Source: Gonium pectorale
Lineage: Eukaryota; Chlorophyta; Chlorophyceae; Chlamydomonadales; Volvocaceae
Assembly: GCA_001584585.1 (NCBI GenBank)
Contig: LSYV01000014.1
Location: 1,784,056 to 1,848,055 of the forward strand
DNA: 64,000 bases
Direction: 5' to 3'
Shown here: positions 23,201-35,115 of the stretch, piece after piece
Layout: every line of letters begins with the position of its first letter
Position numbering within the stretch: the first letter of the stretch is position 1
Notes under the pieces: model-generated
Seen by the model: the letters and a program-made list of their open reading frames with translations, nothing else
Databases searched by the model: none
Told to the model about the DNA's origin: nothing
Position numbers and translations under genes: made by a program

Positions 23201-25832
23201 CCAGGCGCGGTCCTCCCGCTGCGCGTTGAAGTCGCGGGGGGTGGCGCCACACACATCCGCAGGCTCGGGCGCTATGTTCAGGTCGCCGCACATGACGACG
23301 CGGCGGCCCCCAGCCAGCAGGTCGTCGAGGCGCAGCTGCAGCGCCTGTGCGGCGGCAGGGGGCGCGCCGCAATCGAGGGGGTGGGGACAATGGGGGACAG
23401 GGTAAGGGAGACGACTATGCAGCGGCCCCGGGGATGTATGCGAGGCCGCGTTGGCGGGAGAATGGGATGTACCTCGAGATGGACGACCTGGGATGCCGCG
23501 CCCCGCAATGTGCACACTCGCAGGGCGTTTAGTCCCGTATATGTGTGTATGCGGAACAGTATGCTCAACACAGGTCTATAAGCGACCACACAACCTAGCC
23601 GGCAGCCCGTGAGCCCGACCCAAGTAAGTGACGCTGGGGCGCTGGGGTGCGGTGCGCTGTGGTGCTGCATGGGATCGTTCCCAACACGTTGAGCCACGGT
23701 GCCGAGCCACGCGCGCGAAAGCACCCGCTGCGACGCCCCGGTAGCGCCCCGGTAGCACCCCTGTAGGCTGCAGCCGCGCGCGCGCCCAATATTGGTCAGC
23801 ACCCGCCTTTACCCCACCCGGCCCCCTGCCCCCCGCCCGCGCCCCCACCCGCGCCCCCGCCCGCGGCCCCACCCGCGCCCCCACCCGCGCCCCAGCCGCA
23901 TCACGTGCAACCCACCTGGTAGAAGCGCATCTTGTAGCCCATCCTCTCGGCCGCGCGCTCCTCACTCGTGATGGCGGGGCCGTACACGTTCACCACCACC
24001 ACCGCGCCCAGGTCCGTCACCACCACGCGCCCCTCGCCGTCCAGCTGCAGCAGCTCCTCGCCGCCCAGTCCCGCGGCGGCCCAGCGCGGGTGCAGCGCCG
24101 CCGCGGCGGCCGCCGAGTCGGGGCGCACGCCTGGAAGGCGGAAACAGGGTCAGAGGAAGGCCATGAAAGCGCCGTCAGGAGGAGGACGGGACCGGCTAAT
24201 TGAGGGGACGGAGAGGTCACGCCTGGGAGGTGGGAGGGGAGGTGGGAAAGGGAGGGGAGGGGGCTTGAAGTACTGAGCCACGAACGAAGGCTTCTTGTGG
24301 CGCTGGGTCGCAACCCGGGAGCGGGACCTGGTCCACGCAGGCACCCCACGCACGCCGCCAGGAGACTGCCCCCGAGTGGTAACGCGGCCGGGCGACAGTC
24401 CCCCACGGAGCGCCCCTCGGCAGTTGCACTCCCGCCCCTTGCCTTCGGGTGATCAAACTCCACAAGTCCGTAAGCTCGAAAACGCCGTTATTCCACAAGT
24501 CTGTACCCCTAGAACCCTCCCGCTCCGGCACAGGAGGCGCATGCCCACGCCCCGGCCCCTTACCCGGCGGCAGCGCCAGCGCGCCAGTAAAGCCCTCCTC
24601 CGCGTGGCGCGGCACCGCGACGTCGCGGCGGCAGAAGGTGGCCACCCCCGAGTAGCCCACCTTGCCGCGCGTGAAGGCGAAGAACGACTCCCTGTCCAGC
24701 AGCGGACGTGGTCAGGGTCAGGAGCGCGTGGGTGGGTACCGCAGGTGGGGTAGTTCTGGGGGCCGGCGGGGCCGCCTGCCCGCGGCTGGCCGCAGTTTCG
24801 GTGGCATACCTTAGACGACTGCGCGTATGACGGCTTGCCGGATGACGGCCGCTCGAAGAGCGTTGCGCGCGTGGTATGCGACGAAGCTGACGCAGTCAGG
24901 CAGACAGGGAGGCCGGCCACCAGGCAGGCTTCACACCCCTCGCGCCGGGGCCGTCATGCTCCCCCGAGCCTTCTCTGCCGGATCCAGCCCCTCATCCACA
25001 CGTCCTCTCAACCCGCCACCACCTCGACCAATTAAGTGGATTCCCAGCGAAGGCTCCCCCCTCCCATGCTATCCACCCGGCGAAACAGCCTCAAGAGTGG
25101 CAATCTGCCAGGCACAGCTCCCGCCCTTGCTTTCCGTCCCACCTGCCGGTTACTATCCTTGGTTTGTTTGAATACCAGAAGACCCAGACCCAGACCCTCC
25201 AAGCAGCCACATTGCCACTCTGCCGCTCGCCATCGTCGGTTTGGTCGGTGAGCTTTGACAGTTGACGCCCTCACCGGACCCTCCCCTCCACCCTGGTGAC
25301 CCACCAGCCGTCTGCCAGCGCAAGGTCCCGCTCCAGCATGCCGCGCGTCAGCTTGGTCTCCTGAAAGCACACCTGGGAAGCAGCAGCCAAGAACCGGCGC
25401 GCCGGGTCAAGGCGTTACATCGACCGATGCGGAGTTGCGGGCAAGCCTGGTTCGGTGAGGTCGGGGATCAGCCTGCGTCGCGTCCAACGGCATCGAGGCA
25501 GCCAACAGCCGGGCTCGGGTCAAACAGACCACCGCGACAGATGCAAGTTGAGTTGCGGACATACCCGGTTTGGGGGTTGGCCCGCGGTGCGGCCAAGCGA
25601 GGATGCTGAGGATGCGAACAGGGTGCCCAAACAATGGCACAACGCAACCAGACGAGCCAGGCAGCCCGTGTCGGCGTACTGCAGGACTAACACATGCGAG
25701 ACAGCAACTGTGGGTGTCCCTGTGTCTCACCACGTCGGCGTGCAGGGACTCCAGCAGCGGGCCCAGGCCGCCAAAGGCGGTCACGATGCGGCGCAGGCCG
25801 TTGACGTTCCATGTAACGAGGCGGAGCCGCAT
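20298..25832 (-). CDS. APE2: AP endonuclease 2 (exonuclease III family) with PIP box and GRF zinc finger
   Basis: Eight exons: 25731-25832, 25305-25372, 24564-24691, 23916-24130, 22941-23344, 22365-22584, 20949-22147 and 20298-20604. All phases close, giving 880 aa. The enzyme cleaves DNA 5' to abasic sites and trims 3'-blocked ends in the nucleus. Family motifs run in order: TWNVNGLRR (N-terminal strand), CFQETKL (metal-binding Glu39), VVVVNVYGPAITSEERAAER, MCGDLNIAPEPADVC (Asp192, Asn194), FVDTFRAFHP, TCWNTSSGARVNNYGSRIDH and GSDHAPAWVDLEL (Asp389, His390). A long low-complexity linker (about 400-770) contains QRKLTAFL (about 546-553), a candidate PCNA-binding PIP box. The C-terminus has a GRF zinc finger (CSGHGEPCVVRTVKKRGENN, then FWCCARPDGLPPNGRCEFFQ), typical of APE2 and not APE1. 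Every catalytic residue I know of is present. The last intron uses the acceptor CCATAG. Confidence 0.96.
22725..22838. repeat. 38-bp minisatellite, three exact copies
   Basis: Three identical tandem copies (22725-22762, 22763-22800, 22801-22838) of a unit beginning gtgtcccttgatgtcccttg. They lie within APE2 intron 5 (22585-22940). Each unit itself contains a near-duplicated tgtcccttg. Confidence 0.95.
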
Positions 25833-28035
25833 GGCGGGCGCCGGTAGGGTAGACGGTGGCAGTGTGCGGCCTGCCGTACGTCCGTACGGCTGTGCGGCCG
25901 TGGGGCCGTTGACGGCGATCGGCGAGGGCGCAGGGTCGGAGCCGCCTGCGCGTAGTGGCTCCGCCGGACGCAGGTGGAGGGTCCACTGTCCAGGCTGCAG
26001 CCGCTGCCACGTACGGCTGCCAACGGCTTGGGAGCTGCTGCTGAGGGCGGGTCCGCCTGTGTCGAGCTCCGGAGTTCCAGCCGCTCGAGGGGGGGGGTGC
26101 GCGATAGAGCTGGACTGGCGCCAGGGGCTGCACTACCAGTGGCTCACATTGGGTGGAGACCGGTAGGATCGATGCGTGGGGCGAAACAGAGCCTCAGGGA
26201 TGGTGGGGCTGCAGGCGGCTGCCTGGCAGGCCGCGTACGCCCCTGTGTCCCGCGCGACCCGTGGGCCGGACGAGCTCCCCCCTGCCTCTTGATCGGCTGC
26301 TGGCTGCACAGTGTCAGACGGTAGGCGTCAAAAGCAGGCGGTTGGTGTCAGCGGGGTCGTGCGGCGACGAGGGGGGGGGAAGGGCAGAAACAGTCGGGCA
26401 TGGGCTGAGGATGCTGGGCCGAGCACGACCCCATGCTGGGCCGAGCACGACCCCGTGCTTCCATGTTGAGCAATGGCATGTTGAGCAATGGCGAAAAGGG
26501 CCATAATAACACGCAACGAGCAGCACCCTTCTTCCTGATCTGGCCAGGGAGGCTTGGAAGCACCACTCACGGAGCACACACGTCATCGTGCCTGTGACCC
26601 ACCCCTCAGTGTCTCCTACTCCTTGCAGTTCTTTTATCGACCCAGGCGCTCAGTATACGCTCGCGTCGGGATGGCGCGGCGCACAGCGTCGCGAGTAAGC
26701 GTATCTGAATTCAACAAAACTGGAGCAGTGTGCTGTATTCTGAAGGTCCAACGCACTCAACGCGTGTTCTGCAAGTGCGGGAATGTGGCGTGCTAAATGC
26801 GGGATCCAACTGCCGTGAGCTGTTGAAACTGTCGTCGCCGTTGTCGGATGCCATGGGTACTGCACCCGGTCGCTGCCGTGGCAGGGTCGGTCCCAAAAGG
26901 TGGGCGGAGAGGTGCCAAGAGGGCGCTGGGGGGGGAGCGTTGCCGCACCCCTCCCGCTGGTGGGGGCCTTGGGGAACGCGGGGACATCACAGGCGTAGAC
27001 GGGTGCCTGTCGGTTCTATTGATGCGGAGGATATGGGTGGAGGGCAGCTGAGGATCGTGGCCAGGACACAGGGAGGAGGTTCACGTCTCAGCCCCCCGAG
27101 AGCTGCAGAGGGGATATCTGCTGGGTTGCCTGTTAAGCCTGGTGTCCCCGTCTCCCAGGCCGTAACCGGTAAGAGAGCGCTGAGGGACATGACGACCCTG
27201 ATATGGACCAAGGACGACCAAGGGCTTGCGGGGGGTCAGCTTGGCTGAATCGCAGTGAGGGTACGAAGGCTTAACGGTAGGTGGGTTGGTCTAGAGGCTT
27301 ACCTACCGTGGAGGGTCCGATGCGGTGCCTCCGCCTGCGCGAAAGAGCGGAAGTGCGGTACCCGCATAGCGGCCCCCGTATGTATGCCTTTAGGTCGCGC
27401 ATCCGCCATCGCCGCAGCCTCCGCCACTCCGCACCCTCCATGTTACCGGGCAACTGATGTAACTGTCGTTGTCTCCCCATGTCTCCCCCACGCCCGGAGT
27501 CCCATGAAACGGCGTTGGTGCGAAGCCGCCAGGCTGCCAAGGCACGAAACAAAATGCAACATGGGGTTCACCCCGGGCCAAAGTGGCGTCAGCTCGCTGA
27601 AACGCACGAACCAGTCAGACCACACAAACGCCCGGGCGCAGCCTGCGGAGCAACTTCGCAGTCACCAGGGGCGGGCACGGGACAGACCGGGTGCCCGTAG
27701 GCTCGCAGCAGTGCGCGAAAATACGCATCAAACCTTCAGTTCGTTTCGACGGAAGTACGATAGCCCACGCCCACGACCTTGCAAATCCAGCAAGCGAGAG
27801 CAACGAGAGCAGCGAAATGATCGAGCAAGCCCCCTGCGTAGGTGACCCGGTCGGCCCCCAAGCCTCTGGCAGGCATGAGGCATGCCGTATGCGCGCGGGT
27901 CCAGGCGCACACCCGACTCACCTCGCCTCGCCTCGCCCCACCCCGGACCCCACGCTGTTCACGCGCTTAAGGGCATCCCCGCCTCTGGTGGAAACGGCCA
28001 AAGCCCGTCGAGCGCGCCACGTCAGTGCTCAGCAC
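25833..28035. other. Intergenic: APE2 promoter side and SET-gene 3' side
   Basis: No coding pattern recognised. Contains a 22-bp tandem pair (about 26412-26455, ctgggccgagcacgacccc...) followed by a 15-bp pair (atgttgagcaatggc) near 26463-26490. Confidence 0.6.
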
Positions 28036-31000
28036 TCAGCCCCGGCCCCGCGCTCGTTCCTGCTCCTGCTCCAGCGCCCGATCCACAGCGCGCCTGGCCG
28101 CCGCGGCCACAGCCGCCACGCCGCGACGCAGTTCGAGGTCCCCCTTGCTGCCGTCGCCCTTGCGCGTCTGTGCCGCCCCCTCCAGCGCCGCCAGCTGCTT
28201 CCGCCGTGCCGACAGCAACGCCCGCAGTACGGCATCCGCGTCCACAAATGTCGTACTGGCCGTACCGGCGACCCCGCCGCCGGCGCTATCCGCGCCATCG
28301 TCCCGCAGCGCTTCCGTCAGCCAGTGCACGGCAGCCCACCGCTGCCGCACGTGCTCGGCATGCGATGGATCTGCGATCTCGGCCTCGTACGGATCCGGGT
28401 GCCGTACCTCGATCTCGAAACGGCCCGGTAGGCCGTCGTCCTGCATCCTCGCGAGCCGGGCGCGGATCCGCGCCTCGAGCTCCGAAACCTGCAGCCTCGC
28501 CTCCACCACCCCCTCGTCTGCCTCCGCCGCCGCAACGGCGGCCGCCAGCTCGGCCGCGCTGACGTGGAAGGTGTCGCAGTCGCGGCGGGGGTCGGCGGTC
28601 TCGGGCACGAACCCGTACTCCAGCAGCCATCTGGGGGGCCCGCGCGCATGGGTGTGCGCCTGTGTGTGATGTGATGTGATGTGCTGTGATGTGCGGCCAG
28701 GGGTGGAGGCGTTGCGGTCACGGTCCAAAGGTGCCTGAAGGGACGCTATTGCATGGAGCGGTGGGGTGGTGGAAGGCATTGTGGAGTCGTGGCCGGCCGG
28801 GGTTGGGGCACCCATTCTCTGCGCATTGGCCTGCGCCCTCAACACCCCTATCTGGCCCCGCGTGCCTACTCTCCCCGAGAGCGATGTGCGCGGACAGTGC
28901 GCGGATGACGTACGACGCACATTGTTACCGGTACCTCTTCCCGACACCCATGGTCCGCCCAAACCGTGTAGGTGCTTCCATGTTGCATCCACGCCGCACC
29001 CCCTGCCGTCGCTGGAGCGCCCCCTCGCCGCCGCTTACCGGTCGGCGCAGGAGGGCCCCGCCTCCGCCTCCGCCGACGCCATATAGTCAAACAGCAGCGG
29101 CTGGCCGGCGCGGATGTCCGTGCTTGCCAGCAGGCAGGCCGCCAGGCCGCCTCCCCAAGGCGCGGGCAGGAGCTGGCCAAGGGAGGGGGGGAGCATGAAA
29201 CAGGTTCTAATAGGAACAGGGTGGCAGCATTCGACGGGAGAGGGGGAGGCGGTTGAGACCGCCATTGCTGACCCGCGCAACGCAGTAACCGGCGACCCAT
29301 CGCCACCTCCGCGTTGGTCACGCTTTGCGCACCGGGTGCGATAGAGGCTCTCTACGCCTCTCATTGCCCCTCCCGCGTCCCCTACCTCTACTCCTCCGGC
29401 GCCCTCCGGCTCCCCCTCTCCCCCACGGGCCCCCCGCTGCTGTCAGCGCACCTGGTACGCCACGTTGGACCCCTCGCCCTCGAACGCGTGGTTGGCCAGG
29501 TCGAAGAGCGGCAGCACCAGGCCCATCTCCTGCGGGCGCGGGCGCGGCGGCGGGCGCAGAGCGGGGGAGGGGGATCAGCGCAGGAGAGAATGGCGGCTGC
29601 CCTTTGCCCCACCACACCTCCACTGCGAAGGGAAGAGCGGTGCTACCATCCAGCCAGCACCCAGCCAGCGCCCAGCCAGCACCCAGCCAGCGCCCAGCCA
29701 GCACCCAGCCACCGCCTCTCTGCCACCGCCTCTGCCACCGCCTCCGCTGCCCCTGTCCCACCCCGACCCACCTTGACCCACTGCAGCATCGCCAGCGGCA
29801 GCCGCACGGGGAGGCCGCCCTCGCCCGGCGCCCCCGCCCCGCCGCTCTCCCGCATTTCTTCCGTGCCCATCGACACGCTGCGCGTCTTGGTCGCCGCCAC
29901 CGCCCAGTGCCACAGCGACGGCCACAGGTCGCCCTTGCGCGTGGCGTTGCCCGCGCCGCCTCCGGCGCCGCCGCCGCCGCCGGCGGTGGCGCCGACGCCG
30001 CGGAGCTTGGCCATGGCGGTCCGGCCGCCGGGCAGCGCCGTCAGCGCCGGCGCCGCCAGCCGCTCGCCCACCAGCTGCAGCAGCGCGCGGCGCTTGGCGG
30101 CCAGGCGGCGGAGGTTGGGCAGCGGAGACAGCAGCGCGGCGGCGTCGGGGTCGCTGCGGCAGGGGCAGCGGCGTGGGGTGGGGCGGTGCGGGGTGGCGGT
30201 GGAGGTTGCAAGGCGCTTTTACAAGAGACGCTCGGGGGCGCCATGCCGCAGTGGCCGTGTGGCGGGGTGTGGGATAGTGGGCGAACGCGAGACGAGGGAG
30301 GGCGGAGGGCGGGAGGGCGAGCGGCGGTGGGGTGGGGGCGGGGCGGTGGGTGGGCGGNNNNNNNNNNNNNNNNNNNNGTGGGATATGGGCGAACGCGAGA
30401 CAGGGAGGGCGGAGGGCGGGAGGGCAGCGGCGTGGGGTGGGGCGGGGCTGGGTGGCGTAAGAGGTTGCAGGGCGTCCTCGTTGAGCCTCTGTGACCGTGA
30501 TCGAAGTTTCGGATCGGGGGTAAGGCATGGTGGAGAAGGCGGCAGGCGGAGGGAGTGGAGGTTTGAGGAGAAGGGTTTGGACATGAGGGCAGGATGGGCG
30601 CCAGCTGCATTCGCCCGTGGCGCGAGGGCGATAGGGGGGAGCTGCGCCGGCGTACCCGGGGGCGGAGAGAGCTGCGTGCGTGGGGCGGGGGCGGGGGCGG
30701 GGGGAGGGCGAGGGAGTCAGTCCAGGAGCCGGCGCGGAGCGCGCGCCAACCCCTACTGTTTGTGCACATTCACCGATCCCCCGGTGCTGGGCGCTTCCGA
30801 GGGCGAAGCGCACACCGGCCCGCGCTCCCATCAGCGCAGCCAGCTTGTACGTGCGACGGCTGTGTAGCCGACACGCGAGGCGCTCAAGCACTCGCGCACT
30901 CAAGCACGCACTCACGCAGCCCCCCGCACGACGCGACCCGCGACCCGCACCTGACACTTGCACGCACACATACATAGCGCCGCCCCCGCCCCCGCACGAC

Positions 31001-32805
31001 CCGCCCCCGCACGCCCCGCGACCCGCACCTGGCGTGCACGGGCAGGCCGCCGAACCGCCGCGGCAGCAGGCACAGGTGGTCGGCCCAGGGGGACCGCTCC
31101 CCGTGTACGGCAACCTCGTACGACAGCGCCAGCGCGTCCAGCAGCAGGTCCGCGTCCTCCACCCGCGCAAAGTCGGCGGTGGGGCCGGCGGCCGCGCGGC
31201 CTGTTGTGGGGCGCACGGCAGTGCAGTGCGACATGGTACGATGGGTGGTACGAGGGGGGAGTTGCGAAGTGAGCGCCGCTCGCGTTCGAGCGCCATCTGC
31301 AGCCCGTCGATCCTCTCCTCCCGAACCCCACGCCTGCGTCCCCGAGCCCAAATGCCGTGTCGGTATGGTCTGCCCTCGTCCCGGAACCCCCGTGCGGGGG
31401 TGCTCCATCCACGGCAGCGTACGGCCCGCGGGCGGCCACCCCCGCGCCCCTCCCCTGCCCGCTCCTTTCCACGTTCCCAGTCCCCGCCCCGTGCCAGTTC
31501 CTTGTCGTGCACCCCCTCCCCCTCCCAGACCTCCCGACCCGACCCCCGCCCCTCGTGCTCACCCGCCCGGAAGGTGGCTATGGAGAGGCCCAACCGGAGC
31601 GGCACAGCCAGCGCGATCTCGCCAGCGGGGATGTCGCCCAGCGCCTGCACGGCGAGGGCGACGGCGGGGGCGGGGGCGGAGGCGGGGACGGGGCCTGATG
31701 AGGGGCGGCGGTGGGCGCCAGGTGCTGGGTGGCAGGTGGCGGACGGCTGCCGCCCCACTGCGAGACGGGTGCGGGCGGATTGGTCAGGGATACGGTAGTG
31801 GCGGGCGCCAGAGGTCGGGCGGCGGGGTGGGTTAATGATGGGCGGCGCGAGTGACAGGCGGTGACTCCAAATGCTTGGGTGCCGAGGGCCATGCGAGCCC
31901 CACAGCGCACTGCCTGCCCCCGAATGGTCCGGACCCTGTTCCCGAAACCCTTGATCCGGACCCTTGGCCCTTCACCCGGAGCTCGGGACCGGGCCAGTTC
32001 CAGCCGTGGGAAAGGTGGTGGGAAAGGTGGTGGGAAAGGTGGCCCTCCGCAACGCGCTCACGTGCAGGCCTCGTGCCCCGCTGGCGTCCACCCCCAGCGC
32101 CACGCGGGAGGTATCCCCGCCGTTGAGCGCCACCCACTCGGCCAGCCGCCGGAAGCGCTGCGCCGCGATGGCCGCCTCCTCCTCGCCCGCGGTGTCAGCC
32201 CTCAGGTCCTTCAGCTGGTCTGCGAAAGCGGCGAGGCTGGCGTTGAGGCTGCACCAGGGCATGAGCGACGCGATGTCCTCGGGCTCGTAGAATGGCCCCT
32301 GGAGTTTGACGGAGTCTTGCTGGGCTGCCCAGACCCGTGGGTCGGCCCAGTCGAGGGAGACAGCGATGGTTTCGGGGCTGGAGCAGTCACCGCCCGTGGC
32401 GTTGGCGAGGGGGTAGTACTCGCAGAGGGTGGGCCCACCGCTGCCGCTGAGGGGGGCGCCGACCAGCAGCCGGGCAAAGCCGCGCACTGCGGCGGCCGAC
32501 AGGTTGAAAGCGGCACCTCCGAGGGGGTGTTTCGCGATCTCGGCAATCATCTGGCGGGGCGGTCGGAGGAGGGCATTGGTGTTTGGGATAGGATAGGAGA
32601 GGGGGCGGGGGGCGAGCGTCAGCGGGGTGTCGGGGCGGGAGGGGGCAGTAAGCAAACAAGCAAGCAGTCGATATAGCTTCCTAAACTAGAGCAGTGAGCG
32701 CCGGGTGCTTGCCTCCGGCTGCGTGAGGGGCATGACCAGCGCCACCACAAGAGCCGCGAGCCCCGCAGAGATCGCCACCAGCTGTATCTGGGCTGTTGAT
32801 GACAT
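28036..32805 (-). CDS. SET-domain protein lysine methyltransferase (Rubisco LSMT/SETD-like)
   Basis: Eight phased exons: 32713-32805, 32062-32550, 31563-31644, 31029-31200, 29772-30153, 29452-29529, 29039-29172 and 28036-28630, giving 674 aa. Landmarks of the split SET domain used by Rubisco large-subunit and cytochrome-c type methyltransferases: FRRLAEWVALNGGDTSRVAL and GARGLH (about 163-194), ALGDIPAGEIALAVPLRLGL (195-214), the helical iSET insert (DADLLLDALALSYE), LWHWAVAATKTRSV, LPLFDLANHAF with the AdoMet-site Asn419-His420, and GQPLLFDY with Tyr462. The helical C-terminal part after LLEYGFVPE matches the substrate-binding domain position. Exon 1 encodes a hydrophobic segment (VAISAGLAALVVALVMPL), so the protein may be membrane-anchored or targeted. 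That exon relies on a GC-AG intron (CCGGAG|GCAAGC). If it is wrong, translation would begin at the Met that opens exon 2 (32550). The substrate is unknown. Confidence 0.88.
29640..29712. repeat. 10-bp minisatellite (cccagccagc) in SET intron 5
   Basis: About six copies of cccagccagc/cccagccagca between exons 29452-29529 and 29772-30153. Confidence 0.85.
30358..30377. other. 20-N gap in SET intron 4
   Basis: Fixed-length 20-N scaffold join. Similar sequence (gggcgaacgcgaga, then gggagggcggagggcgggag) lies on both sides (about 30279 and 30387), so the join may hide a collapsed repeat. Confidence 1.
32008..32043. repeat. 12-bp tandem repeat (gggaaaggtggt) x3
   Basis: Three copies immediately inside SET intron 2, next to the exon 2 donor at 32062. 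Confidence 0.9.
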
Positions 32806-33124
32806 GTTGATATTGATATTCGCTTGCAATATTTTAGGATAAGAGGAACGCTGGACCAGGTAGTTAGGGTGTTATTTAGGTTTTTCCAACGTGTGATAGC
32901 TCATAAATCCATAACTTTAATGCATGCGCAATGACATTTGTCCTTAGCGCGCATTGTGAAACAAGCGCGTGACATACCACCCTTTAGTAATGTAAGATCC
33001 TTACCCAGCGGCATCGACGTCGCCATCGTCGTTCTGCGGTGAAGAAGACAGGCATTCGGGTTGAAGCCATCCGGGCAAGCGAGCTATGGAAACCCAGTGC
33101 AAGAAAAGCCTGATGCGTCCTTAC
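32806..33124. other. AT-rich upstream region of the SET gene
   Basis: Locally AT-rich (ttgatattgatattcgcttg, caatattttagg). Probable promoter and 5' UTR of the SET gene. No PHD-finger coding was found here for the neighbouring Alfin-like relic. Confidence 0.4.
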
Positions 33125-33740
33125 CCGCTGCTGCCGCGAGGGACCCCGCGGCGGCCCGCCGGGGCCACCTGATCGCTTCAGCCCCCCGGCGTTGGTGTTG
33201 GGTCCTGTCACCGGCTTCACGCGTCCCGAGACGACCTGCCGCAACGAGGGGTTGATGGAGACATGTCCGTGGGCCGAGTACTGGGTGCAGCCCTAAAATC
33301 TGAATCAGCTTACCTCGTAGCACGTCGGCAGCTTGTTGATGAGCGAGAACAGCTCCTACCGCTCCTCCCGATTGAGCCTGGCACCCTTGTAGAAGGCCAA
33401 GCCCAGCAGCCAGCTGTCTGAGTGCACAGCAACTAGGCTAATCCAAGCGCTCCTCTGCAAAGAACGCGGTTGATTACGGCGTGCGAGCGTCGAGATACAG
33501 CATTGAGTCGCATCGGAGATGCTCTCGGCCCCGGCTCACCTCCATGCCATCGCGAGCGAAGTTGACGCCCTGTGGCCAAGGGCAAATGCCAATTGGTCAC
33601 TGCGTCGCGACACCTCAACACACCAACCCACTTACGAGCGCGGGCTCGGGCTGTTCAGGGGGAACCTCCTCCGCAGGCAGAGCAACCTCCCAATTGCCGT
33701 CAGGATTTCCGTAGAGGCAGAGATTCTGTCGTGGGGCGCG
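33125..33740 (-). pseudogene. Truncated Alfin-like (PHD-finger family) pseudogene
   Basis: Minus-strand exons still in splice register: about 33636-33735 ([20 protein letters not shown], then [10 protein letters not shown]), 33540-33569 (GVNFARDGME), about 33314-33433 ([24 protein letters not shown], stop, ELFSLINKLPTCYE) and 33125-33235 (VVSGRVKPVTGPNTNAGG). This is the order of the Alfin1-like N-terminal domain, whose intact members bind H3K4me3 through a C-terminal PHD finger. Three defects are visible: an in-frame TAG at 33356-33358, no recognisable start of the domain upstream of NLCLYG, and no PHD finger downstream. A single-base assembly error could explain the stop but not both truncations. 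Confidence 0.8.
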
Positions 33741-34095
33741 CGAAGGCCGACCTCAAGCAGTGGAAGCCAATCAACGTCACCAAGAACAACCTGGCGGGTG
33801 CCCAGGTGCGGCAGCGCATCAGCGATGGCAGGTTGCTGTTGCCGTGACCTTTCGCCCTCGAGGTTCTGATGCTCCATTCTGGATCCACTCAAATTGGGCG
33901 CGGAACCGGGAACCGCTCACAACCAGCGTCAGGTCAGCGCTTGGGCGAAGCAAGCGAACGCTTTCGGGCATCAAACTGATTGAGCTTCACCGGACTGATG
34001 GTTAAGTGGTATCCTGCAATAATTGACTGACTTTACATGCACCATTCAGCATCAGTCCACTCCAAATGTTCCAATGCAACAAGTGCTAGTGCATC

Positions 34096-35115
34096 ATGGT
34101 TGTTGTGCATGAAGTCAACATCACTCCACCAAAGCCAGCTTCCAGGGGCTGGACGCTGAGGGCACTGTTAAATGTCGTGCCCTTCGTGTCAGGGTGGGGG
34201 GACGTTGCTGATGATCTGAAATCTGCTGCTATGTTGTTACATGATTATCGTCCCAATGCTCGTAGTACACGTGGACGTACGGCGATTGCAGTAAACTGTC
34301 CTTGTTGCATGGTGTTACACGGACAACTGCGGCATCAGATGCCGCATACCATGACCCCAGCCGCACGAACTCACCAGACCATCCAAGATTTCCCATCATT
34401 GGCTGCGGCCCATGTTCGCAATCCGTTGCACTGCACCGACGAATCCAACTCGAGAGGTAAGCAAGCAGGCCGTCAATGCGACAGCCTGCAGGACCCTGAG
34501 AATCCGGTCTGGTCAAAACCAACCGTACACCAAACATCCACATTCACATTCACATCGAACATTACCCACATAAAACATCAAAGCGGCATCACGTCCATGA
34601 ACGAAGCAACCCTGCAGATAAAGAACCGATCACGAGCACGGTACAAAGCACAGCCTATGAACCTATACTGTCTTCAGGTTCACTGGCGCGGGGTAGGCCC
34701 TCAAGGACGGTTCATTCCGGGAACCGGTCGCGCAGGAATCGCCGCCTGGAACCAAGCAGAAGCTTTGCGGCATATCGGTACTTGCATGCTTCACTATTAT
34801 CTTCTCTCTCGTCCACTATACGCAGCACAATTTTATAGCCCCCTCCCTACCACTTTATTCGGCATTTCCGTAGCCGTATGCGGCGCGGCGGTACACTATA
34901 GATGCACCGTACCTCGGTTGGCCCCTGCCCTCCAATGGACAGTAAAGGGTCGCTGCAACGGGCATCAATCTCCCGGCCACGCACACAGTCATCCCGTCCC
35001 TTTGCTCCTGCCCCGTACTTCCTACGTGCTTTCCATCCCCTTGCCCTGCTCCCCTCATCGCATGCGGCACAAACTCGCCGGCAGCCCGCTCTCGACAGAT
35101 CCAATCGGACTTTAG
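34096..35115 (+). other. Unassigned 339-codon open frame, doubtful gene
   Basis: Uninterrupted ATG-to-stop frame of 1,020 bp in a locally lower-GC region, overlapping the 3' end of the minus-strand secreted-protein locus. The predicted protein has no signal peptide, clear domain or repeat that I recognise, and its composition looks like translated non-coding DNA. Its length is the only argument for it. The surrounding 33741-35111 contains nothing else recognisable. Confidence 0.15.

Noticed and set aside
29575..31758. 727-codon minus-strand ORF
   Set aside because: It spans three exons and several introns of the SET gene plus a 20-N gap; the open frame is an effect of GC-rich introns lacking stops.
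33720..33847. Plus-strand frame reading [20 protein letters not shown]
   Set aside because: Looked protein-like but overlaps the antisense of the Alfin relic's upstream flank and has no recognisable family.
34096..35115. 339-codon plus-strand ORF as a real gene
   Set aside because: No domain, no splice context and protein-unlike composition; one such ORF is expected by chance in a lower-GC stretch. Kept only as a doubtful feature.
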